Below are positions 54,324 to 63,602 of a DNA stretch of 64,000 nucleotides, piece after piece (positions within the stretch are counted from its first letter, which is position 1; every line of letters begins with the position of its first letter). The DNA comes from Changchengzhania lutea (lineage in GTDB: Bacteria > Bacteroidota > Bacteroidia > Flavobacteriales > Flavobacteriaceae). Position numbers and translations under genes: made by a program. The stretch spans positions 3,162,499 through 3,226,498 of the forward strand of contig NZ_CP039456.1 in NCBI RefSeq assembly GCF_006974145.1. The letters are read 5' to 3'. The notes beneath the pieces are model-generated. The model was given only the letters and a program-made list of their open reading frames with translations, was not told where the DNA came from and did not search any database.

Positions 54324-54572
54324 TATAATTGCTAAGGCTTATTACGAGCTAAAAATATAACTTTTGATTTTATGAAATAGTATAGATTGTACTAAAAATT
54401 GAGAAATTGAAAATTTGTTTGCTATAAAAGCAATATCATGACTGCTAAAACATGTTATTTTATTGAATAGCGTTATATTAGAAACTTCTTTGAAATTCGT
54501 TAGAATATCAGAAGATGAGTTTAATAAGGGATGTAGTGAAATTAAAAAAAACATAAAACAATATACTTTAAA

Positions 54573-55682
54573 ATGAAAATCAATTATTACAAAACTCTTA
54601 GACTGGTTTTGATTTGTAATCTTCTATTTTGCGCTTTAATAATTATAGGATGTAAAGATTCCGAAAAAAAAGCTCAAACTCGAACAGCAATTGAAATTCC
54701 AGAGGTTCCAGAAGCGCCTAATGGTATGGTCTGGATTCCTGGTGGCACTTTTAATCAAGGGGCGGTGCCACAAGATGATACTGCCATGACTCATGAAAAG
54801 CCCGCACATGCTGTTAGGGTAGATGGGTTTTTTATGGATATGACTGAAGTAACTAACGCAGAATTCTCAAAATTCGTTCAGGCTACTGGTTATATAACTA
54901 CCGCGGAGCAAGGTATTATTTGGGAAGATATGAAACAACAACTACCACTTGGCACCCCGAAACCCCATGATTCTATTTTGCAACCAGGCTCTTTAACGTT
55001 TAAAAAAGTAAAAAGCGCTGTACCTAATTTGTTTGATTACTCCCAGTGGTGGCATTGGAGCATTGGTGCCAGTTGGAAACACCCTCAGGGTGACGGTAGT
55101 TCTATTGAAGGAAAGGATAATTACCCTGTTGTACATATCTCTTTTGAAGATGCTGAAGCTTATTGCATTTGGGCGGGTAGAAGACTACCTACAGAGGCAG
55201 AGTGGGAGTATGCCGCTAGAGCTGGAAAATATGATGCCATTTACTTTTGGGGGAATGATGATTCTTTGCTTTCAAAAATGGCAAACACCTGGGAAGGTGA
55301 ATTCCCATTAAATAATACCACTATGGATGGATATGAAAGATTGGCACCCGTAAAATCGTATCCTGCCAATGGTTTCGGATTATTTGATATGGCCGGTAAT
55401 GTTTGGGAATGGACCAACGATTGGTACCATGTCAACTATTATAAAGAACTTTCCAACATGGGATCTACAGTCGTAAACCCTCAAGGAGCAGGGGAAGCTT
55501 ATAATCCTAATAATCCGTACATTCAAGAAAAGATTATAAAAGGCGGATCATTTTTATGCAGCGCCTCGTATTGTGCAAGTTATAGAGTTTCCTCAAAAAT
55601 GGGTACGGATACAAAATCGTCTTTGGAGCATTTGGGCTTTAGAACCGTTGCGACTTTGGATATGCTAAAAAAGACTAAGTGA
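54573..55682 (+). CDS. Formylglycine-generating enzyme family (SUMF1) lipoprotein
   Basis: A 369-residue lipoprotein (signal with LLFCALIIIGCKDSEK, Cys ~ residue 27). The FGE/SUMF1 domain follows: GMVWIPGGTFNQGA, DGFFMDMTEVTNAEFSKFV, YPVVHISFEDAEAYCIWAGRRLPTEAEWEYAARAG, GLFDMAGNVWEWTNDWY and KIIKGGSFLCSASYCASYRVS. The motif SASYCASYRVS holds the Cys positions of active FGE. Relatives activate sulfatases by making formylglycine, but many Bacteroidota members act as structural or gliding/secretion-related proteins. No sulfatase gene is adjacent, so the role is open. Confidence 0.88.
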   Translation: MKINYYKTLRLVLICNLLFCALIIIGCKDSEKKAQTRTAIEIPEVPEAPNGMVWIPGGTFNQGAVPQDDTAMTHEKPAHAVRVDGFFMDMTEVTNAEFSKFVQATGYITTAEQGIIWEDMKQQLPLGTPKPHDSILQPGSLTFKKVKSAVPNLFDYSQWWHWSIGASWKHPQGDGSSIEGKDNYPVVHISFEDAEAYCIWAGRRLPTEAEWEYAARAGKYDAIYFWGNDDSLLSKMANTWEGEFPLNNTTMDGYERLAPVKSYPANGFGLFDMAGNVWEWTNDWYHVNYYKELSNMGSTVVNPQGAGEAYNPNNPYIQEKIIKGGSFLCSASYCASYRVSSKMGTDTKSSLEHLGFRTVATLDMLKKTK

Positions 55683-55811
55683 TACTTATACGCCGACTCT
55701 TTTATAAATTCTGATTGAAACCACAGGCGATCTGCCATTGGGACTAGAATCATTTTTTAAACATTTTCCGTTTCTTATAATTAATGAAGTTGTTTGACTT
55801 AAATATATGAC

Positions 55812-55919
55812 TTATTTGTTTTTAAACTGTTCTTGTAATTTTTTAAATGAAATAAATACTATGACACCGAAGGCGAAAAGCATGCTTGTAAATTGTAATA
55901 TATTTAACCAAATTTCCAT
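55812..55919 (-). CDS. Possible 35-residue single-pass membrane protein
   Basis: The frame reads MEIWLNILQFTSMLFAFGVI, then VFISFKKLQEQFKNK: one hydrophobic helix with a positively charged tail, the shape of many small bacterial membrane proteins. There is no clear ribosome-binding site or promoter, which is normal for this phylum. It is too short for a confident call. Confidence 0.35.
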   Translation of the reverse strand: MEIWLNILQFTSMLFAFGVIVFISFKKLQEQFKNK

Positions 55920-56237
55920 GTGCAAAAAAAGTAATATATATCTAAGGAGATTGACATAATACGATATATATGTAACCTATTAGAGCCTTACTCTTTTTAA
56001 ATGATAATATTAGAGATATTTGGATTTCTGAAATTGTACATTCAAAATGATTGCACGGGTTACTGAAGTAAATTTTTTAGTAGAATTTAGACAAATATAG
56101 AAAGGTTGTAGTAAACAAATACTTATCTTCTTGCATACTTTATGGAATGCATTGGTGTTGTTTATAAACTGAATTCTTGATACCCAACTGAATATTTAAA
56201 ACGACTATCAGATTGATGGTTTGATAATTGGTAAAAT

Positions 56238-56268
56238 TAAAAAACCCCATAAACATAATATTTATGGG
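56238..56268 (-). terminator. Terminator of the tRNA-Ser gene
   Basis: CCCATAAA and TTTATGGG form a perfect 8-base stem around CATAATA. On the - strand it is followed by a T-run, about 18 bases after the tRNA end. Confidence 0.7.
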
Positions 56269-56285
56269 ATTTGATTAATTCCTAG

Positions 56286-56370
56286 CGGAGAAAGAGGGAT
56301 TCGAACCCCCGGAGGTGTGACCCTCAACAGTTTTCAAGACTGCCGCATTCGACCACTCTGCCATTTCTCC
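56286..56370 (-). tRNA. tRNA-Ser (anticodon TGA)
   Basis: Read on the - strand, GGAGAAA at the 5' end pairs with TTTCTCC at the 3' end. The anticodon loop is CTTGAAA, flanked by the stem CAGT/ACTG-like arms, giving anticodon TGA (reads UCA). It has the long variable arm expected of serine tRNAs (GAGGGTCACACCTC) and the T-loop GTTCGAATC. CCA is not encoded. Confidence 0.95.
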
Positions 56371-56527
56371 TTGAGTGCCGTATCAGGTTGCCCTGATATG
56401 CGGGTGCAAATATAGAACCCTTTTTTAATTCTTTCAAATATAATATCAATTTTTTAAAAATAAATTTAAGCACGCCCACTATTGGTTAATTCTATCAGTC
56501 CACTCAATAAATTAAACCGTTAATCCG

Positions 56528-56535
56528 TATTTTTG
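56528..56535 (+). promoter_or_regulatory. -7 box of the nitroreductase-like gene
   Basis: TATTTTTG fits TAnnTTTG exactly, about 20 bases before the ATG at 56555. No convincing -33 TTG is visible. Confidence 0.4.
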
Positions 56536-56554
56536 CAAAAAAAATTACCCTGTA

Positions 56555-57184
56555 ATGGATACCATAAAACAATTGGAATGGCGCTATGCCACCAAGAAAT
56601 TTGACCCTAAAAAAAAGTTAGAAAATAATAAGTTACAAGTACTAAAAAAAGCCTTTAACCTCACAGCAACATCATTTGGTTTGCAAACCATTAAAATGTT
56701 GGTTATTAAAGACGAGCAGCTCAGAGAAACATTAGTGCCCCATGCATTTCAGCAGAGACAGTTGTTAGAGGCCTCGCATTTATTGGTTATTTGTATCCAA
56801 GAAGATATTGATACTACAGATGTAGTCAATTATTACAAAAATATCAAGTCCATTCGTAACACCTCAGATAATATTCTTAATCCCTATAAACAGCAACTCG
56901 TAGACATGATGGAAAACATGACGGTGAGCGGGCAACAACAATGGTCTAAAAACCAAGCCTACATTGCTCTCGGAAACTTAATGACGGTTTGTGCCATCGA
57001 GCACATAGATTCCTGCCCAATGGAAGGTTTTCTGCCAAATAAATTTGATGAGCTGCTCCATTTAAAAGAAAAAAATTTAAAATCCGTTCTACTCCTTCCG
57101 GTAGGATATCGTCATAAAGATGATATTTTTGCAGACCTCGAGAAAGTAAGAAAGCCAATTCACGAAGCCGTTATAGAATTCTAA
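56555..57184 (+). CDS. NAD(P)H-dependent oxidoreductase, nitroreductase family
   Basis: A 209-residue FMN-dependent enzyme of the NfsB/YdgI-like nitroreductase fold. It begins with the usual KQLEWRYATKKFDPKKKLENNKLQVLKKAFNLTATSFGLQTIKMLVIKD (FMN-binding Arg/Lys region), and has QQQWSKNQAYIALGNLMTVCAIEHIDSCPMEGF and LLPVGYRHKDD near the end. It probably reduces quinones or nitro compounds; the native substrate is not known. Single gene. Confidence 0.9.
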   Translation: MDTIKQLEWRYATKKFDPKKKLENNKLQVLKKAFNLTATSFGLQTIKMLVIKDEQLRETLVPHAFQQRQLLEASHLLVICIQEDIDTTDVVNYYKNIKSIRNTSDNILNPYKQQLVDMMENMTVSGQQQWSKNQAYIALGNLMTVCAIEHIDSCPMEGFLPNKFDELLHLKEKNLKSVLLLPVGYRHKDDIFADLEKVRKPIHEAVIEF

Positions 57185-57210
57185 TCAAGCTGATTAATTT
57201 GGGCGTTACC

Positions 57211-57232
57211 ACTCCCGATAGCTATCGGGAGT
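57211..57232. repeat. Perfect 22-base palindrome
   Basis: The left half ACTCCCGATAG is followed immediately by its exact reverse complement CTATCGGGAGT. It is close to the dispersed TTGAGCGTAGTCGAAAGG repeat at 57250. It probably belongs to a family of intergenic repeats. Confidence 0.75.
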
Positions 57233-57249
57233 TCGGGCTTGTAGTTTAT

Positions 57250-57269
57250 CTTGAGCGTAGTCGAAAGGC
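57250..57269. repeat. Single copy of a dispersed TTGAG-type repeat
   Basis: TTGAGCGTAGTCGAAAGG resembles the core of the inverted pair at 20104-20177. It lies in the same gap as the palindrome at 57211. Confidence 0.5.
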
Positions 57270-57469
57270 TATATCTTTTTAAAACGACATAGTTATAAAT
57301 AAGCAGCGTGGCTATCAGTGTATTGTTTACGTACTAATAAATGTAGTGCTAGCAATTTAAAAAGGATGCCGCATCAATCCCTAACGCAGAAGACTGGAAA
57401 ACTTAATGAATTTCACTTTTTTTATTGCTTTTTTTAGTTGTAATTTTGAGACAAAATTGAAACGATATT

Positions 57470-58663
57470 ATGCCAGGATTTGAATTATTTGGAGATTTAG
57501 AACGCAAGGAAGTACACAATGTTTTAGACAGTGGCGTGTTAATGCGCTACGGATTTGACGGTATGCGTAATGGCCACTGGAAGTCCAAGGAATTAGAAAC
57601 AGAGTTGCAAAAAGCCTTTCAATCTAAACATGTCCAACTGGTGTCAAGCGGAACGGCAGCAGTCTCTGTAGCATTGGCCGCAGCGGGTGTTGGAGCAGGG
57701 GACGAGGTTATTATGCCAACCTTTACATTTGTGGCCAGCTTTGAAGCTATTATGATGCTTGGTGCTATCCCGGTTTTGGTAGATATAGATGACACGCTAA
57801 CGCTAAACCCCGAAGCTGTCGAAAATGCTATAACGCCAAAAACGAAAGCCATCATGGTCGTCCAAATGTGCGGTAGTATGGGGCATATGGGTGCGCTTCA
57901 AGCCATCTGCAATAACCATAAGCTTCTTTTAGTTGAAGATGCATGTCAAGCGATTGGTGGTTCTTATAAAGGAAAGCCTTTAGGAAGTATTGGCGATTTG
58001 GGGTGTTTCTCGTTCGATTTTGTAAAAACCATTACCTGTGGGGAAGGTGGTGCAGTCATTACCAACAATCAAGAATTTTATACAAATGCAGATCACTATA
58101 GCGATCATGGTCATGACCATAATGGAAACGATAGAGGCGCAGAAACGCATCCGTTCTTAGGCTATAATTTTAGGATTTCAGAACTGCACGCAGCAGTGGG
58201 GTTGGCACAAGTAAAGCGTTTGCCCGAGTTTCTAGATATTCAGAAAAGGAATTATACCATATTACGCAATGCCTTGTCACAAATTCTAGAAGTCACCTTT
58301 AGAACCATACCAGAAGGTGGCGAGGAGAGCTATGCCTTTTTAAATTTCTTTTTACCAGATTTGGAAATAGCACGTCAAGTTTCTGATGAGTTTAAGGCTA
58401 ACGGGATAGATGCTTGTTTTCATTATTTTGATAACAATTGGCACTATATCAGGAAATGGGATCATCTAAAAGATTTAAAATCGTTATTCCCAATTTCTAC
58501 GGAAGTAAAGCAAGGTTTAGAGTACCTTCAAACTAAAACCTTCCAAAAGTCTGATCATTATATTGGCAGAAACATCTCTTGCCTAATAAAACTCTCTTGG
58601 ACTGAAGATGAAGTGAAAGCTAGAGCGCTTAAAATGGTTGAAATTATCCAGAATTCCATTTAG
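57470..58663 (+). CDS. DegT/DnrJ/EryC1/StrS-family aminotransferase
   Basis: A 397-residue PLP-dependent enzyme. It has VQLVSSGTAAVSVALAAAGVGAGDEVIMPTFTFVASFEAI, LVEDACQAIGGSYKGKPLGSIGDLGCFSFDFVKTITCGEGGAVIT (PLP Lys in VKTITCGEGG) and YNFRISELHAAVGLAQVKRL. These enzymes aminate sugar nucleotides (for O-antigen, capsule or secondary metabolites) or act as regulators. A -7-like TAATTTTG lies at 57441-57448. No sugar-nucleotide partner genes lie beside it, so the substrate is open. Confidence 0.9.
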   Translation: MPGFELFGDLERKEVHNVLDSGVLMRYGFDGMRNGHWKSKELETELQKAFQSKHVQLVSSGTAAVSVALAAAGVGAGDEVIMPTFTFVASFEAIMMLGAIPVLVDIDDTLTLNPEAVENAITPKTKAIMVVQMCGSMGHMGALQAICNNHKLLLVEDACQAIGGSYKGKPLGSIGDLGCFSFDFVKTITCGEGGAVITNNQEFYTNADHYSDHGHDHNGNDRGAETHPFLGYNFRISELHAAVGLAQVKRLPEFLDIQKRNYTILRNALSQILEVTFRTIPEGGEESYAFLNFFLPDLEIARQVSDEFKANGIDACFHYFDNNWHYIRKWDHLKDLKSLFPISTEVKQGLEYLQTKTFQKSDHYIGRNISCLIKLSWTEDEVKARALKMVEIIQNSI

Positions 58664-58691
58664 TTATATTCTAATTATTTAAAAAATTCTT

Positions 58692-58726
58692 AAAAACCAT
58701 ACATATCTAACGGGTGTATGGTTTTT
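58692..58726 (+). terminator. Terminator after the DegT aminotransferase
   Basis: AAAAACCATACA and TGTATGGTTTTT form a perfect 12-base stem around an 11-base loop, ending in a T-run on the + strand. Confidence 0.8.
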
Positions 58727-58787
58727 GTATGGTGTAAATGTTTTTATGCGGAATGTTTAGTAGTTAGTTTTATAAAAAAATCAAACT

Positions 58788-60326
58788 ATGAAATTCAACT
58801 ACTTAAAAGCTTCATGTTTCATATATTTCATTTTTCAGTTATCCTTCGGTCAACAGATGCCAATAGACTTTTCTGATTCTGCTGATAACTTTAGTGTTTG
58901 GGGTGGAAGCAGTTTTTCTACTAGACAATCGCCAACAGATTCAAATAATCCAGTAGGGCAGTTTGAGCATGCAGCTTCTACCGGAGGACAAGGCTTTTAT
59001 ATAGATTTATCGAGCCCCATAGATTTAGAGCTTCAAAAAACCATAACATTATCGTTTTATGCATTCGACCCTAATGTACATACCATAGGATTAAAGTTAG
59101 AGAGGGGCACAAATTCAGATATTCAAGTGGATTTAAATATGTCTTCAGAAAATGCATGGACACTCATGACATTCGATTTTTCAACCGTTGGTGGTACAGG
59201 AGAGTATAGCAGGTTAACCATAATAATCGATGATGGCATCGCGACACCAAGAACCTATTTGATTGATGATATTGATGATGGCTCAACGCCTACAGATCCT
59301 AATGCTATCGATGTGGAGTATACTGATTTGGTGTGGGCTGATGAATTTAATGAATCTGGAAAAAATGCTATTAATGCTACTAATTGGTTTCACCAAACAC
59401 AATTGCCAGGAGGAGGGAGTTGGTTTAATAATGAAGAACAACATTACACAAACCGCATAGAAAATTCGTTTGTTGAGAGCGGTTTTTTAAATATCGTAGC
59501 CATCAAGGAGTCTTTTGCAGACCAAGGAGAAACAAAGCAGTATACCTCCGCCAGATTAAACTCCAAGTATGCATTCACTTATGGTAGAGTAGATGTTAGG
59601 GCAAAGTTACCCAGTGGTGATGGTACTTGGCCAGCCATATGGACTTTAGGAAAAAATATAAATGAGGATGGAGGTTATTGGGATAATCAAGGCTTTGGCA
59701 CAACTAGTTGGCCAGCTTGTGGTGAGATAGATATTATGGAACATGGTTTGGGTACCGTAAATCATACTTCAAGTGCGTTGCATACACCATCGAGTTCTGG
59801 AAACACTAGTAATACGGCCTCTCAAGAAATTAGCGACGTAGCAAATAATTTTCATATATATTCGGTAAACTGGTCACCTAATCAAATCACTTTTTTAGTG
59901 GATGGCGTTGGATTTTATACTTACAATCCTACTAATAAAAATAGTGATACTTGGCCTTTTGATAAAGACCAATATATTCTACTTAACATAGCCATGGGAG
60001 GTGTAGCAGGAACCATTGACTCTAATTTTACTGAAAGTAGTATGGTAATCGATTATGTGCGCGTATATCAAAACTCTGGGTTAGGTACGAATGAAATTAG
60101 AGCAAATGAATTCAAGATTTTTCCTAATCCAGCTTCAGATACTATCAAGATCGTGACTAATGAAATTATTGATAGTGTAAGGCTATATAGTATTTTAGGG
60201 AATCTTATTATGAGCAAATCAGAATCAACCCATGTTATTGATGTTTCTGGTTTAACCCCTGGTGTTTATGTATTAAATGTTAATTCTGGTTCTAAAAGAA
60301 CCACAAAAAAAATAGTTGTGAATTAA
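58788..60326 (+). CDS. Secreted glycoside hydrolase family 16 (laminarinase-like) with T9SS tail
   Basis: A 512-residue enzyme. It has a signal peptide (ASCFIYFIFQLSFGQQ), an N-terminal beta-sandwich (~25-160, possible carbohydrate-binding), and a GH16 catalytic domain (~175-430) with the nucleophile/acid motif GEIDIMEHG, plus WPAIWTLG and WSPNQITFLVDG. The C-terminal ~75 residues (FKIFPNPASDTIKIV ... LTPGVYVLNVNSGSKRTTKKIVVN, cited in parts) are a type IX secretion sorting domain. It should be exported to the cell surface and cleave beta-1,3- or beta-1,3-1,4-glucans such as laminarin. No SusC/SusD pair is adjacent. Confidence 0.93.
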   Translation: MKFNYLKASCFIYFIFQLSFGQQMPIDFSDSADNFSVWGGSSFSTRQSPTDSNNPVGQFEHAASTGGQGFYIDLSSPIDLELQKTITLSFYAFDPNVHTIGLKLERGTNSDIQVDLNMSSENAWTLMTFDFSTVGGTGEYSRLTIIIDDGIATPRTYLIDDIDDGSTPTDPNAIDVEYTDLVWADEFNESGKNAINATNWFHQTQLPGGGSWFNNEEQHYTNRIENSFVESGFLNIVAIKESFADQGETKQYTSARLNSKYAFTYGRVDVRAKLPSGDGTWPAIWTLGKNINEDGGYWDNQGFGTTSWPACGEIDIMEHGLGTVNHTSSALHTPSSSGNTSNTASQEISDVANNFHIYSVNWSPNQITFLVDGVGFYTYNPTNKNSDTWPFDKDQYILLNIAMGGVAGTIDSNFTESSMVIDYVRVYQNSGLGTNEIRANEFKIFPNPASDTIKIVTNEIIDSVRLYSILGNLIMSKSESTHVIDVSGLTPGVYVLNVNSGSKRTTKKIVVN

Positions 60327-61483
60327 TATTTTACATACTCTACAATCTCTAAGCCATAACCAATCAATCCAACGCGTTTGGTTTGTTCGGTATTAGAGAT
60401 AAGTCGTAATTTATGTATATTCAAGTCATGTAGAATTTGTGCACCTATACCAAAATCCCTGGTGTCCATGTTTATTCGAGGTGCTTTAACAACCTTCTCA
60501 TTTTTTTGATTCTCTTTAAGAAATGCCAATCTTTTTAAAATATTCATTGACTGAGATTCTTGATTGATAAAAATAATGGCGCCTTTACCAGCATCATTAA
60601 TTACCTGGATCATCTTATCTAGTTGCTTATCAATATTATTGGTTAAGGTTCCTAAAATATCATTGTTGACGAGTGTTGAATTGATCCGTGTAAGAACGGG
60701 TTCATCGTCATGCCATTGTCCTTTGGTTAGCGCTATATGTATTTGATTGTTAGTTGTTTGCTTATAGGCTCTTAATCTAAAGCTTCCAAAGCGTGTTTCA
60801 ATTTGAAAATCTTCTTTTTTCTCAATTAAGGAGTCATGTTGCATACGATAAGCCACGAGATCTTCAATTGAAACAATTTTTAAATCTAGTTTTTTTGCCA
60901 CCTTCATCAGCTGCGGTAAACGTGCCATAGTACCGTCTTCATTCATGATTTCCACAATAACACCAGCTGGCTCTAATCCCGCTAATCTTGCAAAATCTAT
61001 AGCAGCCTCTGTATGCCCCGTGCGTCGTAGAACACCACCTTCTTTAGCTACCAAAGGAAAAATATGTCCCGGTCTTGCCAATTCAAAAGCCTTCATATTA
61101 GGATCTATGAGTGCTTTAACAGTTTTGGCTCTATCACTAGCAGATATTCCGGTAGTAACACCATGACCTCTTAAATCTACCGACACCGTAAAAGCCGTTT
61201 CTAAAGGATCTGTGTTATTACGCACCATCATGCTAAGTTCCAATTCCTTACATCTGTTTTCGGTTAAAGGAGCACAAATAAGACCTCTACCATGTGTCGC
61301 CATAAAATTTATCATTTCTGGAGTCACCTTATCGGCAGCAGCCACAAAATCGCCCTCATTCTCGCGGTTAGCATCATCTACTACGATAATAACCTTACCA
61401 TTTCTAATGTCTTCAATAGCATCATGTATGGTGTTTAACTTAAACGGAGACGTGTTATTTGGTGTCATGGTATCTATAATCAT
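60323..61483 (-). CDS. ribB: 3,4-dihydroxy-2-butanone 4-phosphate synthase with a degenerate GTP cyclohydrolase II half
   Basis: A 386-residue protein. The N-terminal RibB half is complete: IIVVDDANRENEGDFVAAADKVTPEMINFMATHGRGLICAPL, SVDLRGHGVTTGISASDRAKTV and GRPGHIFPL-like RPGHIFPLVAKEGGVLRRTGHTEAAIDFARLAGL. The C-terminal half has the RibA fold, but the zinc-binding Cys motif (SECLTGD...RCDCG) is absent (LRAYKQTTNNQIHIALTKG). It probably makes only the butanone phosphate; a separate RibA would supply the pyrimidine branch. The stop overlaps the GH16 gene end by 4 bases. Confidence 0.92.
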   Translation of the reverse strand: MIIDTMTPNNTSPFKLNTIHDAIEDIRNGKVIIVVDDANRENEGDFVAAADKVTPEMINFMATHGRGLICAPLTENRCKELELSMMVRNNTDPLETAFTVSVDLRGHGVTTGISASDRAKTVKALIDPNMKAFELARPGHIFPLVAKEGGVLRRTGHTEAAIDFARLAGLEPAGVIVEIMNEDGTMARLPQLMKVAKKLDLKIVSIEDLVAYRMQHDSLIEKKEDFQIETRFGSFRLRAYKQTTNNQIHIALTKGQWHDDEPVLTRINSTLVNNDILGTLTNNIDKQLDKMIQVINDAGKGAIIFINQESQSMNILKRLAFLKENQKNEKVVKAPRINMDTRDFGIGAQILHDLNIHKLRLISNTEQTKRVGLIGYGLEIVEYVKY

Positions 61484-61499
61484 GGCGTAAAGATATTGC

Positions 61500-63497
61500 T
61501 TATTTTAAAGAATTTATACAATTTAGCTTTAAGTCTTCTTCAAATTTTGCTTTTAAAATGAAATGTGTTAATGCATAAACTGGCAGACCAATAACAAGTA
61601 GTAATGCATTGGGGCGCTTATTTTTTTTACGAATATGCTTATAAAAACGGTATAAATTCATAATTGATTTTAAATAATAGATCATCAATAGAACCAGAGC
61701 AACTAAACACAATTGAATTGATGCCGTGGCAATAGAAGGCAACCGGTTATTTTTAAAAACGAAATAAAGCACTAAAAGAATAATGGCTATACAATATAAT
61801 ATGAGGCTATACTTTGAATGCGCATTAAATTTGTTATAAATCCTGTCAGATTCATCATATGTTAATTGGATAGGAATGCCACTTTCTCTTAATTCATCAT
61901 TTGAAATACCACGACGATGTAATAACTTTAAGGCTTCGTACCTACTAAATTCATCTAAGCCTAAAGTTTTATACTTGACAATAACATCTTTTAATTCATC
62001 AACGGTATATGCTTCAAGAAAGGTATAGCTAATGGCATCTTTAGGTTTTATATTGAACGCTTTTCTTAAGGGGTCTAAAACATTTCCAAATTCAAATAAG
62101 CCCCTGTCTTCAGTAGCTCTCTTGGTTAAAAATATGCCTAATGGTAACATGATTAAAGTTGAAAACCAGCTGGCCAATATGGGATTAAAGTCTCCCGATT
62201 TTGCACTATTTATAGCGAAAATACCGATAAAATGATAGGTTAAAAAAAGCAGTATGGCAACGACCATAGGTAAACCAAGACCGCCTTTTCTAATAAGCGC
62301 ACCTAAGGGAGCACCCACAAAAAATAATATGACACAGGCAAAGCCTAAAGCCAATTTTTCATGAAAGGAGATAATGTGTTTATTGAAATTAGATTGCGAA
62401 AATTGTAAGTTAGCCTCTTTAGTAGCAATAAGCTGTTTCGTGCTATTTGAAGCCTTAGCTGCCAAATCAACAATTTGAATCTTCTTCTTGGTATCAAAAA
62501 GATCTAAAATATTATCAGCGATTATTGAATCTTTTTCAGTCTCAGTTTCAGTTCTGTCATCAATCTTGGACTTCGTTTTTTTATTAGTAATTAATCTAGA
62601 AAAACTTGAGCGTTGATAAAGATTTTTACTGAAGTTTTCGTGTTCTGAATCGCGTTTTTTTATAAGTGAATCAATGGCTGTACCTAAGCCACTAATATTT
62701 AGCATATTATATTTATCTGTATACGATTTTTCATCAAAATCGACTTCATTAAGTTCAGATAAATCAATGTTCATGGTGTATTTTTCAAACGCACTTTTTG
62801 CAAAAGGTTTCTTTTTGCGTTCTTTCATTTTCTTTGGAAGAATGTCATTGTAATAGTTACCATCAAAGAGAATGAGCTGTAGGACATTAGAATTTTCTTT
62901 ACTTACTAATTCACCAGTTTTAGATTTAATAGTCGTCGCGTTGGTTCTGCCGTTAGCGCCTTTTATATGAATTGTTACATCTCTTAAAAACTGACCTCTA
63001 TCACCACTTTTGTCCGCAAATTTAATATTGTAATTTCCAACCTCGTTAAATTGACCTTCAGCCAACAACATGGCAGGTTTTAATTTCGCTATATTTTTTC
63101 TTAAATTGAACGAGTTGTATTCTGCCCATGGAATAACGTTATTAGAGAAGAAAAAGGTTAAAACGCCTAGCAGAACAATAAACACACTAAGTCCAGTCAT
63201 GGCACGTTGGAGTGAAATGCCAGTAGATTTCATGGCGGCAAATTCATAATTCTCGGCAAAACTACCAAAAACCATGATTGAGGATAACAGAATTGTCAAT
63301 GGCAATACCAAAGGCATAAGCTTAGGCATAAAATAAACCAAGAACTTAAATATCACTACGATATCTAAATCTTTACCCGCTAACTCTTTAATATATAGCC
63401 AAATAGTCTGTAATACAAAAATCATCACGAGTATTAAAAATACACTGATGAAAGTTTTTAAATAGGAGGTTAGTATGTAACGATCTAATATTTTCAC
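61500..63497 (-). CDS. LptF/LptG family permease
   Basis: A 665-residue inner-membrane protein of the lipopolysaccharide transport ABC transporter. It has an N-terminal membrane bundle (LDRYILTSYLKTFISVFLILVMIFVLQTI, LTILLSSIMVFGSFAENYEFAAMKSTGISLQRAM), a large periplasmic jelly-roll region (~residues 130-330), and more membrane segments (GFACVILFFVGAPLGALIRKGGLGLP). An additional C-terminal region with membrane segments makes it longer than E. coli LptF/G (~360), as usual in Bacteroidota, where one protein may serve as both. Works with LptB ATPase (not here). Confidence 0.9.
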   Translation of the reverse strand: MKILDRYILTSYLKTFISVFLILVMIFVLQTIWLYIKELAGKDLDIVVIFKFLVYFMPKLMPLVLPLTILLSSIMVFGSFAENYEFAAMKSTGISLQRAMTGLSVFIVLLGVLTFFFSNNVIPWAEYNSFNLRKNIAKLKPAMLLAEGQFNEVGNYNIKFADKSGDRGQFLRDVTIHIKGANGRTNATTIKSKTGELVSKENSNVLQLILFDGNYYNDILPKKMKERKKKPFAKSAFEKYTMNIDLSELNEVDFDEKSYTDKYNMLNISGLGTAIDSLIKKRDSEHENFSKNLYQRSSFSRLITNKKTKSKIDDRTETETEKDSIIADNILDLFDTKKKIQIVDLAAKASNSTKQLIATKEANLQFSQSNFNKHIISFHEKLALGFACVILFFVGAPLGALIRKGGLGLPMVVAILLFLTYHFIGIFAINSAKSGDFNPILASWFSTLIMLPLGIFLTKRATEDRGLFEFGNVLDPLRKAFNIKPKDAISYTFLEAYTVDELKDVIVKYKTLGLDEFSRYEALKLLHRRGISNDELRESGIPIQLTYDESDRIYNKFNAHSKYSLILYCIAIILLVLYFVFKNNRLPSIATASIQLCLVALVLLMIYYLKSIMNLYRFYKHIRKKNKRPNALLLVIGLPVYALTHFILKAKFEEDLKLNCINSLK

Positions 63498-63602
63498 ACG
63501 GTTAAATGTTACTTATCTTTTTTGGTTGGTTAATTTTTAATAAAATGCGTTACCTAAAAACTATTTTTTTAAAGGAAATAGATAGCTGTATTTTATGAGA
63601 TG

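Larger units (their letters stand above)
55683..56285. other. Mostly gene-free stretch between the FGE-like gene and tRNA-Ser
   Basis: About 600 bases with no long frame. Two items are visible: a possible 35-residue membrane protein on the - strand (55812-55919) and the terminator of the tRNA gene (56238-56268). The rest is AT-rich and unremarkable. Confidence 0.5.
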
